The notes: generated from the letters alone by a model not told the origin. Counted from the stretch's first letter, positions 8,956-17,765 are shown. The stretch is DNA of 64,000 nt from UBA2943 sp946534895 (GCA_946534895.1 CAMNDE010000006.1:1-64000), one strand, 5' to 3'. Numbers and translations are program-made.

Positions 8956-9987
8956 TCAGGCGTTTTCTGTCCGAAAACCGTTGAAAAAGGCGCGTTCCTC
9001 AAACGGCTTTTTCCGTGGCGCGGCTGGTTTGGACTCGGCCACCCCGACAGGAAGCATGCACACCAGGTCATACTCCGGGGGAACACCCAGGATATCCGCA
9101 ATCCTGTCACAGATCCGGTCAGTGTCGGTGATATGGCCTTCGTACCAGCAGCTCTGATATCCAAGCGCGGTGATGGCAAGCAGCATGTTTTCAATGGCCG
9201 CCGAATAGTCCTGCACGGCAAAGCAGCGGTCGCGGTAGGCGTAGATTTTCTGCGAAAGGACGCAGATCATGGCAGGCGCGGTTTCACCCACGGGCGGGTC
9301 AATGACGGCATGGATTTTTTCGAGCATGCCGGGATCGTCCACGGCGATCAGGCTTGTGGTCTGTTTGTTGCACCCGGAAGGCGCGGCAAGCCCGGCTTCC
9401 AGGATAAGGTTCAGGTCCTGGCGCGGAATCCTGTCAGGCAGGAATCTGCCCCGGTAACTGTGCCGGCGCAGGATCAGGTCCGTCAGGGATGCGCGCTCTT
9501 TCAGGGAAAGGATATAGATCTGGCAGGGATTGGCTACATCCCACAGCTCAGGCAGGACCTCGAGCTCCTGGAACCCGAGACTCTGATAGAAGCGGTTTGT
9601 CCGGTCATAGTCCTCATAATGCCCCGCCGCCACTGTCTTGACCTGCATGAAGGCAAACCCGGCTGATTCGGCATGGTCCCGGGCGGCCCGGAAAAGGAGC
9701 GTGCCGATGCCCTGACGGTGGAACGGCTTTTTTATGCCCATGACGGCGAGCTCCACAGTGGCGTTTCCTGTCGGCTTCAGGCACAGAAAGCCGGAAAATG
9801 CCCCGCCGCAGTTCGCGGCGAACATGGTCTGATCCCGGCTGCCCCGGATGTAGGCTTCCCGGGATTCCGGAACGCCGAACCAGTCCGGAAGCGCTTCCAG
9901 GACATCACGGGCGATGCACTGCTTCTGATCAGGATCCTGTATGCATTGTATGGTGACGGAAGCGGGTATGTGTTCAGGATGTTTCAT
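8956..9987 (-). CDS. GNAT acetyltransferase - nitroreductase fusion protein
   Basis: 343 residues from an ATG at 9987 with GGAGGA seven bases upstream. Residues about 10-160 are a GNAT N-acetyltransferase domain (VMGIKKPFHRQGIGTLLFRAA is the acetyl-CoA pyrophosphate-binding motif). Residues about 165-330 are an FMN-dependent nitroreductase domain (LILRRHSYRGRFLPDRIPR, then LAAPSGCNKQTTSLIAVDD, and NMLLAITALGYQSCWYEG). Cytoplasmic. The two activities on one chain suggest modification plus reduction of a single small molecule, but no substrate can be named. It starts 25 bases after the GH38 stop on the same strand, so it is probably the second gene of that transcript. Confidence 0.85.
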   Translation of the reverse strand: MKHPEHIPASVTIQCIQDPDQKQCIARDVLEALPDWFGVPESREAYIRGSRDQTMFAANCGGAFSGFLCLKPTGNATVELAVMGIKKPFHRQGIGTLLFRAARDHAESAGFAFMQVKTVAAGHYEDYDRTNRFYQSLGFQELEVLPELWDVANPCQIYILSLKERASLTDLILRRHSYRGRFLPDRIPRQDLNLILEAGLAAPSGCNKQTTSLIAVDDPGMLEKIHAVIDPPVGETAPAMICVLSQKIYAYRDRCFAVQDYSAAIENMLLAITALGYQSCWYEGHITDTDRICDRIADILGVPPEYDLVCMLPVGVAESKPAAPRKKPFEERAFFNGFRTENA

Positions 9988-10012
9988 CTGTTTTCCTCCG
10001 GTTTTGCGGTGT

Positions 10013-13000
10013 TCAGGCGGGACGTGACAGGCGAAGCGAAATGATTTCAAAGGGACGGAAGGAGATGCTGAACGTGCCGTCGCAGACAGGAAGCTCCTTT
10101 TCAGGATTTTCCTCCAGGGAGCAGAGGTGCACGCGGGAAACGGGAAAACCGGTACGGCATTCGGCGTTCCCGGAGCCGCCCATGCTCTCGAACAGGCGGA
10201 TGATCATGTCGCCGGAACCGTCCTCGGCCAGCTTGATGCTTTCCACACAGACAGCGGGATGAGAGCACCGGAAGACATGCAGGCCGCGGCAGGTGCCGCC
10301 GGCGATAATCAGCGGGTCGTTCAGGGCTTCCGCGGCTTCCGGGACACCGCTGTCCATCAGCGGCCCGTTCCAGGGATGATAGGCGTAGGTGAAGGCGTGA
10401 CGGCCCTGGTCCGCGGCGGGGTCCGGATACGTTGGCGCGCGCAGCAGGCTCAGGCTGATGACGCCGTCGTTTACGGACACGCCATACTTGCAGTCATTGA
10501 TGAGCGCAGCGCCGCGGGAAGCGTCTCTCAGGCAGGTCCAGGCATGGGCACAGACCTCGAACCGGTCCGCGTCATACTGCCGGGAGCGGTGGGCCGGGCG
10601 GGCAATGTGACCGAACTGAATCTGATGCTCCGCCTGATCCGCGTCGATGCCGGTGTCAAAGGAGACCTTCAGCAGCCGGTGGCGCTCATGCCAGTCTACT
10701 TCCGTGATGAACATGAGCTGGCTTTCCCCGGCGGTCAGGCGTATGCGCTGGGAGATGACGGAAGACGACAGGCGCGTGGTGACGTTCAGTTCCGCATACA
10801 GCCCGCCGGGGACGAGAATTTCCGCGCTGCACTCGCTGTGAAGCGGCACTTCCCTGCGCTCCGTCTGACTGTCCACGTCCCAGGCGTCAAAGCGCCGGGG
10901 CAGGTCACGGTAGAGATGAAATACATTGGAAGCGGAGCGCACACGCTCCAGCTGGTCGGAAAGCGTGACAAGGGACAGAAGTTCGCCCTTTTCACTGACC
11001 AGTGCGCGGACATGCGCATTTTCAAAGACGAACCCGGCGTCTGTTCTGGAAAGCGTGACAGGATGCCCGGCCGGGACATCCGCCGGCTGCAGGGTAAGCG
11101 CGGAGAGCGGCTCAAGCGAAACCAGAACCAGGGCACCTTCCTGCCGCGGAACCGCAGGGAACCGGGCATTTTCGGCGGCGGCTCCGCGGGCAAACCGGGC
11201 GGGTGCGCACAGAAGACGCGTGATACGGTGGGAGGACGGATTGAATACGGTGAGTCCGTCATCCTTTTCACAGAAACTCCGGAGTGCGTCCCGGGCATAT
11301 CCGTCAGCGCTTTCCCGGACCTGGGCAAGCTCTGTCCGTGCCTGCGCATAAACCTCAGCAATGGCGGACCCGGGAAGAATGTCGTGGAACTGGTTGGTCA
11401 AAAGACATTTCCACTGCTTTTCCAGCTCTGCGGCGGGATAGGGCATGCGCCCTGTGAAGGCGGCTGCGGCCGCCAGCATCTCCCAGGCGCGCAGGGCGTG
11501 CTCGGCCCGGCGGTTTCCCTTCTTGACGGCGGCCTGGGTGGTGTAGGTTCCGCGGTGACAGGGGAAGTACAGTTCACCGCGGTAAACGGGCAGATGGCCT
11601 CTGCTCCGCTTCTTCAGATAGTCCTCCGGGGACATCCAGTAGAGCCTGGGTGCGCCCTGCAGATCCTTCTGGCGCCGGATCTGCTCCATTTCATCCCGGG
11701 TGGGGCCGCCGCCTCCGTCCCCGTACCCGAAGGGCATATAGAAATCCCGGCTTCCGTCCGCGTCCAGGCGGCTGACCCAGCGTCTGTGCACCGTGGCCGC
11801 ATCCACCTGGGTTTCGTAGGCCATATGCAGGTAGCTGGGAATGGTGCTCCCGTCCAGTCCGCGCCACAGGAAAGCGTGGTGCGGGAACGGCTCGGAATCG
11901 TTGTAGGACCAGAAGATCTTCTGGGTGGTAAGCCCGGTCATGCCGAAGCCCCGGATGATCTGCGGCAGGGCAGCTGTGTACCCGAAGGTGTCCGGCAGCC
12001 AGGCCACCCGGCTGTCCACACCCAGCACCTCACGGAAATAACGCCGTCCGTACAGGAACTGGCGGATGAGGGCTTCGCCGCCGGACAGATTGGTATCCGG
12101 CTCTACCCACATGCCGCCGTCGGCGATCCAGCGTCCCTGGGCAATGGCGGCTTTGATTTCCTCAAACAGGTCCGGGTAATGCTGCCGGCACAGTTCATAT
12201 TCGGCACACTGGCTCTGGAGAAAGATGGCTTCCGGGTATTCCCGTAAAAGCCGCAGCTGGGCAGCAAAGGTCCGGGCGGTTTTGCGGCGGGTTTCCCCGA
12301 TAGGCCAGAGCCATGCGTAGTCCAGATGCGAGTTGGCCACAACGCCGATGGAAGCGGCATAGGTTCCGTTATGGGCCTGCATGAGCGGCGCGACAAGTTC
12401 CCTGGCGGCAAGGCAGGCAGACTGGCGCCGGGCAAGCGGCTGCTCCAGGTCCAGCATGTCCAGGAGCTGTCCGAAGCCTTCTTCCAGCGCTTCCCGGAAG
12501 GGATCATTCCGGTCCAGGTAATCATGGATATCCCGGAGCGTGGTCAGGTCCAGCCAGAGCTGGTACGCCTCCTCGTTCCAGAAGCCATAGGAGCAGTGCC
12601 CGACCACGGCAGGGCCTGCGTGGTCAAAATGGATGCCTTCCTCCGGGAAAACGGGACGGGACGGATGCGCGGGCAGCGGTGTGCCCGCATATACTTCCAT
12701 GGCCAGGGAGAAGGATTCCCCGCCGGCGGCACAAAGGACAAGCGTCTGGTCACAGATGTACTGGTGCGCATATGGCATATGGTCTGCCCGGCGCGCGCCG
12801 AAAGCCCGGCCGTTTACGAAAAGCGTCGCTTCCCCGCCGGGATTCAGATCCATGACAATCCGTCTGCCCCTGGCTTCCGGAGAAAGCGTAAAGCTGGCAA
12901 ACATCCAGGCGTATGTTCCGGGATTGCCCCATACCGTTCCCTCCGGCCATGGCTCCCTGGGCCACAGTTCCGCTTCGCCGGGGGTGAGATTATTTTCCGC

Positions 13001-13099
13001 CGCGAATCCCTGGAGAGACAGGTCTGCCAGCGGGTGGTAAAGGTCTGCCTCCAGGGCATGGATCACGTGGTTCAGCTGTTCAGTGAGTTCATTGTTCAT
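10013..13099 (-). CDS. Alpha-mannosidase, GH38
   Basis: 1028 residues; ATG at 13099 (MNNELTEQLNHV) chosen because GAAGGAG lies nine bases upstream, whereas the ATG at 13108 touches it. GH38 enzymes are zinc-dependent retaining exo-alpha-mannosidases. The N-terminal domain (1-240) precedes the catalytic barrel with metal ligands in NSHLDYAWLWP (His258, Asp260) and nucleophile Asp370 in WLPDTFGYTAALP; the middle and C-terminal beta domains follow. No signal peptide, so intracellular trimming of mannosides taken up from N-glycans or yeast mannan is likely. It has its own promoter (13167-13195), and GH125, another alpha-mannosidase, is 4.7 kb away. Confidence 0.93.
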   Translation of the reverse strand: MNNELTEQLNHVIHALEADLYHPLADLSLQGFAAENNLTPGEAELWPREPWPEGTVWGNPGTYAWMFASFTLSPEARGRRIVMDLNPGGEATLFVNGRAFGARRADHMPYAHQYICDQTLVLCAAGGESFSLAMEVYAGTPLPAHPSRPVFPEEGIHFDHAGPAVVGHCSYGFWNEEAYQLWLDLTTLRDIHDYLDRNDPFREALEEGFGQLLDMLDLEQPLARRQSACLAARELVAPLMQAHNGTYAASIGVVANSHLDYAWLWPIGETRRKTARTFAAQLRLLREYPEAIFLQSQCAEYELCRQHYPDLFEEIKAAIAQGRWIADGGMWVEPDTNLSGGEALIRQFLYGRRYFREVLGVDSRVAWLPDTFGYTAALPQIIRGFGMTGLTTQKIFWSYNDSEPFPHHAFLWRGLDGSTIPSYLHMAYETQVDAATVHRRWVSRLDADGSRDFYMPFGYGDGGGGPTRDEMEQIRRQKDLQGAPRLYWMSPEDYLKKRSRGHLPVYRGELYFPCHRGTYTTQAAVKKGNRRAEHALRAWEMLAAAAAFTGRMPYPAAELEKQWKCLLTNQFHDILPGSAIAEVYAQARTELAQVRESADGYARDALRSFCEKDDGLTVFNPSSHRITRLLCAPARFARGAAAENARFPAVPRQEGALVLVSLEPLSALTLQPADVPAGHPVTLSRTDAGFVFENAHVRALVSEKGELLSLVTLSDQLERVRSASNVFHLYRDLPRRFDAWDVDSQTERREVPLHSECSAEILVPGGLYAELNVTTRLSSSVISQRIRLTAGESQLMFITEVDWHERHRLLKVSFDTGIDADQAEHQIQFGHIARPAHRSRQYDADRFEVCAHAWTCLRDASRGAALINDCKYGVSVNDGVISLSLLRAPTYPDPAADQGRHAFTYAYHPWNGPLMDSGVPEAAEALNDPLIIAGGTCRGLHVFRCSHPAVCVESIKLAEDGSGDMIIRLFESMGGSGNAECRTGFPVSRVHLCSLEENPEKELPVCDGTFSISFRPFEIISLRLSRPA

Positions 13100-13166
13100 G
13101 GAAAGCATCTCCTTCAGGCAGAAAGTATCGGAAGGGGAAGCGGTTCACGCTGATTTCTTCCGGAAC

Positions 13167-13195
13167 AGTATACCCGCAGGAAGGAAAACCGGCAA
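13167..13195 (-). promoter_or_regulatory. Sigma-A-type promoter of the GH38 gene
   Basis: On the minus strand TTGCCG (13195-13190) and TATACT (13172-13167) are separated by 17 bases, about 70 bases upstream of the GH38 start. Confidence 0.6.
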
Positions 13196-13269
13196 GGAAT
13201 ATGCGGGACATGGAATGGGTGCCACACCCATGCGTTCGGGAAAACGGTAGAAAAAAACGGGGCAGAGGC

Positions 13270-13314
13270 AAAAAAACAGGCGAAGCACTGCAAGCATATG
13301 CGGTGCTTCGCCTG
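13270..13314 (-). terminator. Strong minus-strand terminator with no annotated gene directly upstream
   Basis: A 12-bp perfect stem (CAGGCGAAGCAC 13277-13288 with GTGCTTCGCCTG 13303-13314) is followed on the minus strand by seven T. The sdaAA gene already has its own terminator at 13612-13648, so this one should end a separate transcript from 13315-13611. Confidence 0.8.
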
Positions 13315-13611
13315 ATTCACTGAGATGCCGTGTTATCTCGGGCTGCTGTGTCTGCCGGGACCGTCATGGCGCTGATTTGCAGTGTTTTCGCCGCAAAACA
13401 AAATTTTTCTGTCATGTGTCTATGGTCAGAACAGAAGTATCACGTTTTCATAAGAATTGACGGGAAGATCACATGACTATTCCTGGCAATTCATCCCGCC
13501 ACTTATAGAAGCTGGGGGAATTCTTGCTCAAACATGTTAAATGAACCTTGAAAAACTTTAATATTTTATTCCTAGGAGAAAAATATATGTGCGGCCTGCC
13601 CGGCTTTCAGG
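13315..13611 (-). ncRNA. Candidate small RNA between two terminators
   Basis: About 300 bases without a credible coding frame lie between the sdaAA terminator and a second strong terminator on the same strand. The upstream end is AT-rich (13540-13590), as expected of a promoter, though no clear consensus pair was found. Internal complementarity is visible (CGGGA near 13461 with TCCCG near 13493; GAGAT/ATCTC around 13322-13340). It may be a free-standing RNA or a remnant. I do not recognise the family. Confidence 0.35.
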
Positions 13612-13648
13612 AAAAAAAACGGCCCTGTTCCGATGATCAGAACAGGGC
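13612..13648 (-). terminator. Terminator of the serine dehydratase operon
   Basis: Stem GCCCTGTTC (13622-13630) with GAACAGGGC (13640-13648), followed on the minus strand by eight T, 30 bases beyond the sdaAA stop. Confidence 0.85.
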
Positions 13649-13677
13649 TGATGGACATATCTGATTTATTTCGGGGC

Positions 13678-14559
13678 TCACGGACTGCCGAAGATCTGCT
13701 TCTGCAGCCGGATGCCGGTGGGTGTGGCGGCGAGTCCGCCTTTTGCGGTTTCCTTGAGTGTGTCGGACATGGCATCGCCGATATTGCGCATGGCGTCCAG
13801 GCATTCATCCGCGGGAATCCGGGATTCGATGCCGGCCAGTGCCATGTCCGCACTGGAAAAGGCGATCACCAGACCGGAAGCGTTTCTCTTGATGCAGGGG
13901 ATTTCCACCAGACCGGCCACCGGGTCGCACACCAGGCCCAGCTGGCTGGCAATGGCCATGGCACAGGCGTGGGCGCACTGGGCGGGTGAACCGCCCATGA
14001 TCTCCACCAGCGCAGCGGCGGCCATGGCGGCGGCACTGCCGCATTCCGCCTGGCATCCGCCCTGGGCGCCGGCAATGCTTGCGCGGTTGGCGATCACCAT
14101 GCCGAAGGCGCCTGCCGTGAACATGGACATGATCACGTCCTCTTCCCGGAATCCCCGGTCTTCCACCAGGGAGACGAGACAGCCGGGCAGAATGCCGCAG
14201 CTGCCGGCGGTTGGCGCGGCCACGATCCGGCCCATGGAAGCGTTGCATCCGGCTACGGCCAGGGCCCGGGCAATGGCCCGGCCCATCAGGGGACCGCAGA
14301 GTCCGCCCTGCCCGTCCACATAGCTTTTCATGGCGTATCCTTCACCGCCGGTCAGACCGGAGGTGGATTTCTGATTCTTTTCCAGCCCGCTTTTTACGGA
14401 TTCGGTCATGACCACGAACTGGAGCTCCATTTTTTCGCGCAGTTCCAGGGCTGGGGTTTCCATGGCTTCCGCCTGATCGGCAAGCACCAGATCACTGATG
14501 CGGATGCCCTTCTTTTCCGCCTCTGTTACCAGCTGGCTGATGGTTTCATAATTGAGCAT
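13678..14559 (-). CDS. sdaAA: L-serine ammonia-lyase, iron-sulfur-dependent, alpha subunit
   Basis: 293 residues, the usual length for SdaAA. With SdaAB it forms the oxygen-sensitive [4Fe-4S] L-serine dehydratase that converts L-serine to pyruvate and ammonia in the cytoplasm of anaerobic Firmicutes. The family landmarks are SGLTGGEGYAMKSY, APTAGSCGILPGCL, AGAQGGCQAECGSAAAMAAA and LVCDPVAGLVEIPCIKRNA, whose cysteines supply the cluster ligands. It lies 14 bases after sdaAB with a shared terminator. Confidence 0.95.
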   Translation of the reverse strand: MLNYETISQLVTEAEKKGIRISDLVLADQAEAMETPALELREKMELQFVVMTESVKSGLEKNQKSTSGLTGGEGYAMKSYVDGQGGLCGPLMGRAIARALAVAGCNASMGRIVAAPTAGSCGILPGCLVSLVEDRGFREEDVIMSMFTAGAFGMVIANRASIAGAQGGCQAECGSAAAMAAAALVEIMGGSPAQCAHACAMAIASQLGLVCDPVAGLVEIPCIKRNASGLVIAFSSADMALAGIESRIPADECLDAMRNIGDAMSDTLKETAKGGLAATPTGIRLQKQIFGSP

Positions 14560-14573
14560 GCGTTTTCCCTCCG

Positions 14574-15242
14574 TCAGATTCTTCGGATCAGAATGGCGTT
14601 GGAGACATTCTGGATGTTCCGGAGCGCAGGCACCAGGCCTTCCGGAGGCTGTCCGTCAATCTCAATGGTCATGATGGCGTTGCCGCCCTTGTTTTCCCGG
14701 GAAAGATGAAAGCTGGCGATATTCAGGTCCGCGTATTCGAAATGCATGAGCTGGGTCACGGCGGCGATGACGCCGGGCTTGTCCTGATGCATGACCAGGA
14801 TGGTGTTGTTTTCGCCGGTGAAATGGACCTGCATGCCGTCGATCTGATTGACCATGATGTTCCCGCCGCCCACGCTGGCGCCTTCCACCATGCCCTCCCC
14901 GCCGTCGAGCAGGAAATAATGGATGCGGGCAGTGTTGGGATGGGCGCCCTTGATGTCCTCAAGGACAAAGGAAAACTGCAGGCCGCAGTTTCTGGCAATG
15001 TTCAGCGCATCCCGGATTTCGGGCGAATAGCTGTGGTATCCCATAATGCCGGCCAGCAGCGCGCGGTCGGTTCCGTGGCCTTTGTATGTCTGGGCAAAGG
15101 AACCGGACAGGGTGATCTCCACATTTTTCAGCGGACGGCTGTCGATCAGCTTGTTTGCCACCCGGCCCAGGCGCACCGCGCCGGCGGTATGTGAGCTGGA
15201 AGGACCGATCATCACAGGTCCGATGATATCAAAGACGTTCAA
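14574..15242 (-). CDS. sdaAB: L-serine ammonia-lyase, iron-sulfur-dependent, beta subunit
   Basis: 222 residues from a TTG start at 15242 (TTG AAC GTC TTT GAT), preceded eight bases upstream by AAAGGAG; the frame stays open another 117 codons but that part is unrelated to the family. The N-terminal SdaAB domain has FDIIGPVMIGPSSSHTAGAVRLG and SFAQTYKGHGTDRAL. The C-terminal ACT domain (about 150-222, ILVMHQDKPGVIAAVTQLM) probably senses serine. First gene of the sdaAB-sdaAA operon. Confidence 0.93.
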   Translation of the reverse strand: MNVFDIIGPVMIGPSSSHTAGAVRLGRVANKLIDSRPLKNVEITLSGSFAQTYKGHGTDRALLAGIMGYHSYSPEIRDALNIARNCGLQFSFVLEDIKGAHPNTARIHYFLLDGGEGMVEGASVGGGNIMVNQIDGMQVHFTGENNTILVMHQDKPGVIAAVTQLMHFEYADLNIASFHLSRENKGGNAIMTIEIDGQPPEGLVPALRNIQNVSNAILIRRI

Positions 15243-15590
15243 TCTCTGTTCTCCTTTCGGTGCCGCACGGAACGCGCGCACGGGGATGGATGGGAAAACC
15301 GGAAAGGCCGCAGGCGAAGACCTGTGCCTGCAGGACATGGAAAACAGCCAGACGCTTTCACAGAAGGACATGCCCGGAGGAAAAGTCTGCATGTGTGCGT
15401 ATCCGGTTGTATGAAACGCAGAACATGGGATATCCGTACAGTCCCGCTTTCCAGGCCGGGAAGCAGCGGTCTGCCGCACAGGAAACCATTCGACGGACAG
15501 GCGGCGCATTCCTCTATGGACCGGAGAAAAAGCGTTCAGCGGGGCTTCCGGTGCAGAGCGCACCATATGAGGAAAACATGAGAAAAAAAG
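15243..15590. other. Intergenic stretch upstream of sdaAB, no gene recognised
   Basis: About 350 bases upstream of sdaAB should hold its promoter. I looked on both strands for a T-box, a glycine-type riboswitch or a gene and recognised none. Confidence 0.3.
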
Positions 15591-15592
15591 CA

Positions 15593-15624
15593 CTTGACAC
15601 GGAAACCGGCTCTGTAGTAAAGTC
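15593..15624 (+). promoter_or_regulatory. Promoter ahead of the leader ORF
   Basis: A consensus TTGACA (start about 15594) is followed after roughly 18 bases by TAAAGT, with overlapping TAGTAA. It lies about 35 bases before the small ORF at 15656. Confidence 0.5.
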
Positions 15625-15655
15625 TCGGCATATCATGGGGAAGGAGGACGCTTTC

Positions 15656-15748
15656 ATGCTGGGATATGTCGTGGAACAGATGCGCACTGCGATGACCGAA
15701 TATACCGTCGAGTATACCGGTTCTGTTTTCGTATACATAAATCCGTAG
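15656..15748 (+). CDS. 30-residue leader-like peptide
   Basis: ATG at 15656 follows a near-perfect GGAAGGAGG by eight bases. The peptide begins MLGYVVEQMRTAMTEY and ends VFVYINP with proline as last residue before TAG. It has no membrane segment or known motif. A promoter lies just upstream, and a terminator (15792-15826) lies 44 bases after its stop, ahead of the methyltransferase gene. This arrangement is typical of a regulatory leader whose translation governs read-through; a terminal proline at a stop codon is also a feature of some stalling peptides such as TnaC. Alternatively it is an independent microprotein gene. Function is inferred only. Confidence 0.5.
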   Translation: MLGYVVEQMRTAMTEYTVEYTGSVFVYINP

Positions 15749-15791
15749 CAGATGGAAGCGTAATCCCCGGCCCGGTTCGGATTGAGATGAT

Positions 15792-15826
15792 CGCCTGTCC
15801 ATTGCGGACAGGCGGTTTTGTTTTTT
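15792..15826 (+). terminator. Intrinsic terminator or attenuator before the methyltransferase
   Basis: Stem CGCCTGTCC (15792-15800), loop ATTGC, GGACAGGCG (15806-15814), then GTTTTGTTTTTT. It sits between the leader ORF and the methyltransferase start at 15870. Confidence 0.85.
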
Positions 15827-15869
15827 CAGAAGGATCACATCAGGAGCAAAAGAAGAAGGAGGCGGAACC

Positions 15870-16700
15870 ATGGATCTGCATGATTACAGGGATGTGGCGG
15901 AAAACTATGACCTTTATCTGGAAAGGATGTACAGTGAGGGGCCTGCGCGCACGGAACTCTTTCAGGAATTCTATCTGAACCTGGCGCGGCAGTACGGCGG
16001 GGACGGCATTGTGGATATTGCGTGCGGAACCGGAGCGGTTCTGCTGCATCTGGCGGCGCACGGGATACAGGCGGACGGGACAGACCTGTCGGAGGAGATG
16101 TGCCGCGTGGCGCAGGCCAAGGCGGAGCGCATGGGCCTGAAGCTGAACATACTGCCGGCGGACATGACAGAGTTTTCCTTTGGCAGGAAGTATTCCCTGG
16201 CCATCATTGCGCGAAGCGGATTCATGCATCTTCTGACACAGGAGCAGCAGATCCGGGCGCTGAAGAATATCCGCAGCCAGCTTCTGCCCGGCGGTGTGCT
16301 CACGTTCAATACCTTTGATCCCTGGCCGCCCGTGCAGGCACAGCAGATGCAGACAACACCGGACGACTACACATACCGGCTGGAGTATGTGAATCATGAG
16401 GGAAACCGGGAAATCATCTACAACGCCATCGCCTATGATCCCTATACCCAGCAGATGTACGGGAACTGGAAGTTTGTCACGTGCAATGCGCAGGGGGAAC
16501 CCGTCGCGGAGCGGATCCGGCCGCTGCGCATGCGGCAGACATACCGCTGGGAAATCTTTCTTCTGGCAGAAGTGTGCGGGTATGAAGTGGTGGATCTTTA
16601 CCGGGGATACAATGGCGACCGGGAGGATCTGAGTGATCCCTCCTCGGCATCAAAATACAATGGCAATCTGATCTGGATTCTGAGAAGAAAGGACAGGTGA
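15870..16700 (+). CDS. Class I SAM-dependent methyltransferase
   Basis: 276 residues after a GAAGGAGG site. Rossmann-fold methyltransferase with motif I VDIACGTGAVLLHL (about 49-62), the acidic end of strand beta2 in GTDLSEEMCRVAQAKAERMG, and LPADMTEFSF further on; the post-motif LLPGGVLTFNTFDP marks strand beta5. Cytoplasmic, substrate unknown. It is preceded by a leader peptide and terminator that may control it, and followed six bases later by the double-GNAT gene. That combination is reminiscent of small-molecule modification or resistance cassettes, but this is inference. Confidence 0.85.
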   Translation: MDLHDYRDVAENYDLYLERMYSEGPARTELFQEFYLNLARQYGGDGIVDIACGTGAVLLHLAAHGIQADGTDLSEEMCRVAQAKAERMGLKLNILPADMTEFSFGRKYSLAIIARSGFMHLLTQEQQIRALKNIRSQLLPGGVLTFNTFDPWPPVQAQQMQTTPDDYTYRLEYVNHEGNREIIYNAIAYDPYTQQMYGNWKFVTCNAQGEPVAERIRPLRMRQTYRWEIFLLAEVCGYEVVDLYRGYNGDREDLSDPSSASKYNGNLIWILRRKDR

Positions 16701-16706
16701 TGCGCT

Positions 16707-17753
16707 GTGAAGAAAACAGGAACACAGGTGATTGAGACAGCCAGGCTGATTCTGCGCCCGTTTACCCCGGAGGATGCGGAGGACATGTACATAAACTGGG
16801 CATCCGACCCGGAAGTGACCAGGTTTCTTACCTGGCCGGTGCACGCGGGCGTTGAGGTCACGCGGACACTTCTTGAGGACTGGTCGGCCCGGTATGAGGA
16901 CGGAGCGTATTTCAACTGGGCCATGCAGTGGAAGGCAGACGGCCGGGTAATCGGCAGCATTTCCGGGGTACGGGTGCATGAGTCGACCGGCGAGGCCGAG
17001 ATCGGATACTGCCTGAGCCGGGCATACTGGGGTCAGGGCATTATGCCGGAAGCGCTGCGTGCAGTGGTGGCGTACCTGTTCGAGACGGCTGAGATGAACC
17101 GGGTCTGCGCCTGCCATGATGTGCGCAATCCCAATTCCGGCCGGGTGATGAAAAAGGCCGGCATGACCTTTGAAGGGGTTTTCCGGCAGGCAGGGAGAAA
17201 CAATCAGGGCATTGCCGATATGGCCTGGTACGCGATCCTGCGGGAAGACTGGAACGGGAGCGTGCGGAGAAAGGAAAAAAAGCCGGTCACAGCCCGTCTG
17301 GCCAGGGAAAGTGAACTGGAAAGGATCAATGAACTGCGCGGGCAGGTGTTCAGTCTGCATGCGGCCGGAAAGCCGGATGTGTTCAAGCCGGAGTTTCCGC
17401 CGGAAGTGGCGGAATATATCCATGTGATCTGGAACGATCCGGAGCAGGAGATCGTGGTTGCGGAAATGGACGGTCAGGTCTGCGGGTTCGCGGTGCTGCA
17501 TCATTTCAGCAAGCCGGAAACGCCTTTCATGCTGAAAAGGGACTTTCTGGATATTGACGAGTTCTGCGTGGATGAAGCCTGCAGAAGACAGGGCGCGGCC
17601 ACGGCCATGATCGCCTTTATCCGCGAGTTTGCCCGGGAAAGGGGTTTCCATCGTCTGGAGCTGAACATGTGGGAATTCAACCGGGAAGCGCTGGCCTTCT
17701 ATGAGGCCGCAGGGTTTGCCACATACCGCCGGTACATGGAAATGTTCCTGTGA
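16707..17753 (+). CDS. Tandem GNAT N-acetyltransferase
   Basis: 348 residues from a GTG start six bases after the methyltransferase stop. The protein has two acetyltransferase domains. Residues about 8-180 are RimJ/RimL-like (IETARLILRPFTPEDAEDMY, with RAYWGQGIMPEALRAVVAYL as coenzyme-binding helix). Residues about 190-345 form a second GNAT (VDEACRRQGAATAMIAFIREFA, ending WEFNREALAFYEAAGF). The acceptor is unknown for both. Read with the methyltransferase as a two-gene operon closed by the terminator at 17766. Confidence 0.85.
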   Translation: MKKTGTQVIETARLILRPFTPEDAEDMYINWASDPEVTRFLTWPVHAGVEVTRTLLEDWSARYEDGAYFNWAMQWKADGRVIGSISGVRVHESTGEAEIGYCLSRAYWGQGIMPEALRAVVAYLFETAEMNRVCACHDVRNPNSGRVMKKAGMTFEGVFRQAGRNNQGIADMAWYAILREDWNGSVRRKEKKPVTARLARESELERINELRGQVFSLHAAGKPDVFKPEFPPEVAEYIHVIWNDPEQEIVVAEMDGQVCGFAVLHHFSKPETPFMLKRDFLDIDEFCVDEACRRQGAATAMIAFIREFARERGFHRLELNMWEFNREALAFYEAAGFATYRRYMEMFL

Positions 17754-17765
17754 CGGCGGAACATG

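Noticed and set aside
10127..12247. Open frame of about 700 codons opposite GH38.
   Set aside because: Antisense shadow of the alpha-mannosidase, without recognisable domains; similar shadows lie opposite GH36 (57761-60013) and the solute-binding protein (52789-54852).
13335..13375. Minus-strand sequence GGTCCCGGCAGACACAGCAGCC, similar at its end to the conserved SRP RNA segment.
   Set aside because: The essential GGAAGG tetraloop region is missing, so the match to AGCAGCC is treated as chance.
15243..15655. Possible riboswitch or T-box upstream of sdaAB or the leader ORF.
   Set aside because: No conserved core of either class could be found on either strand.
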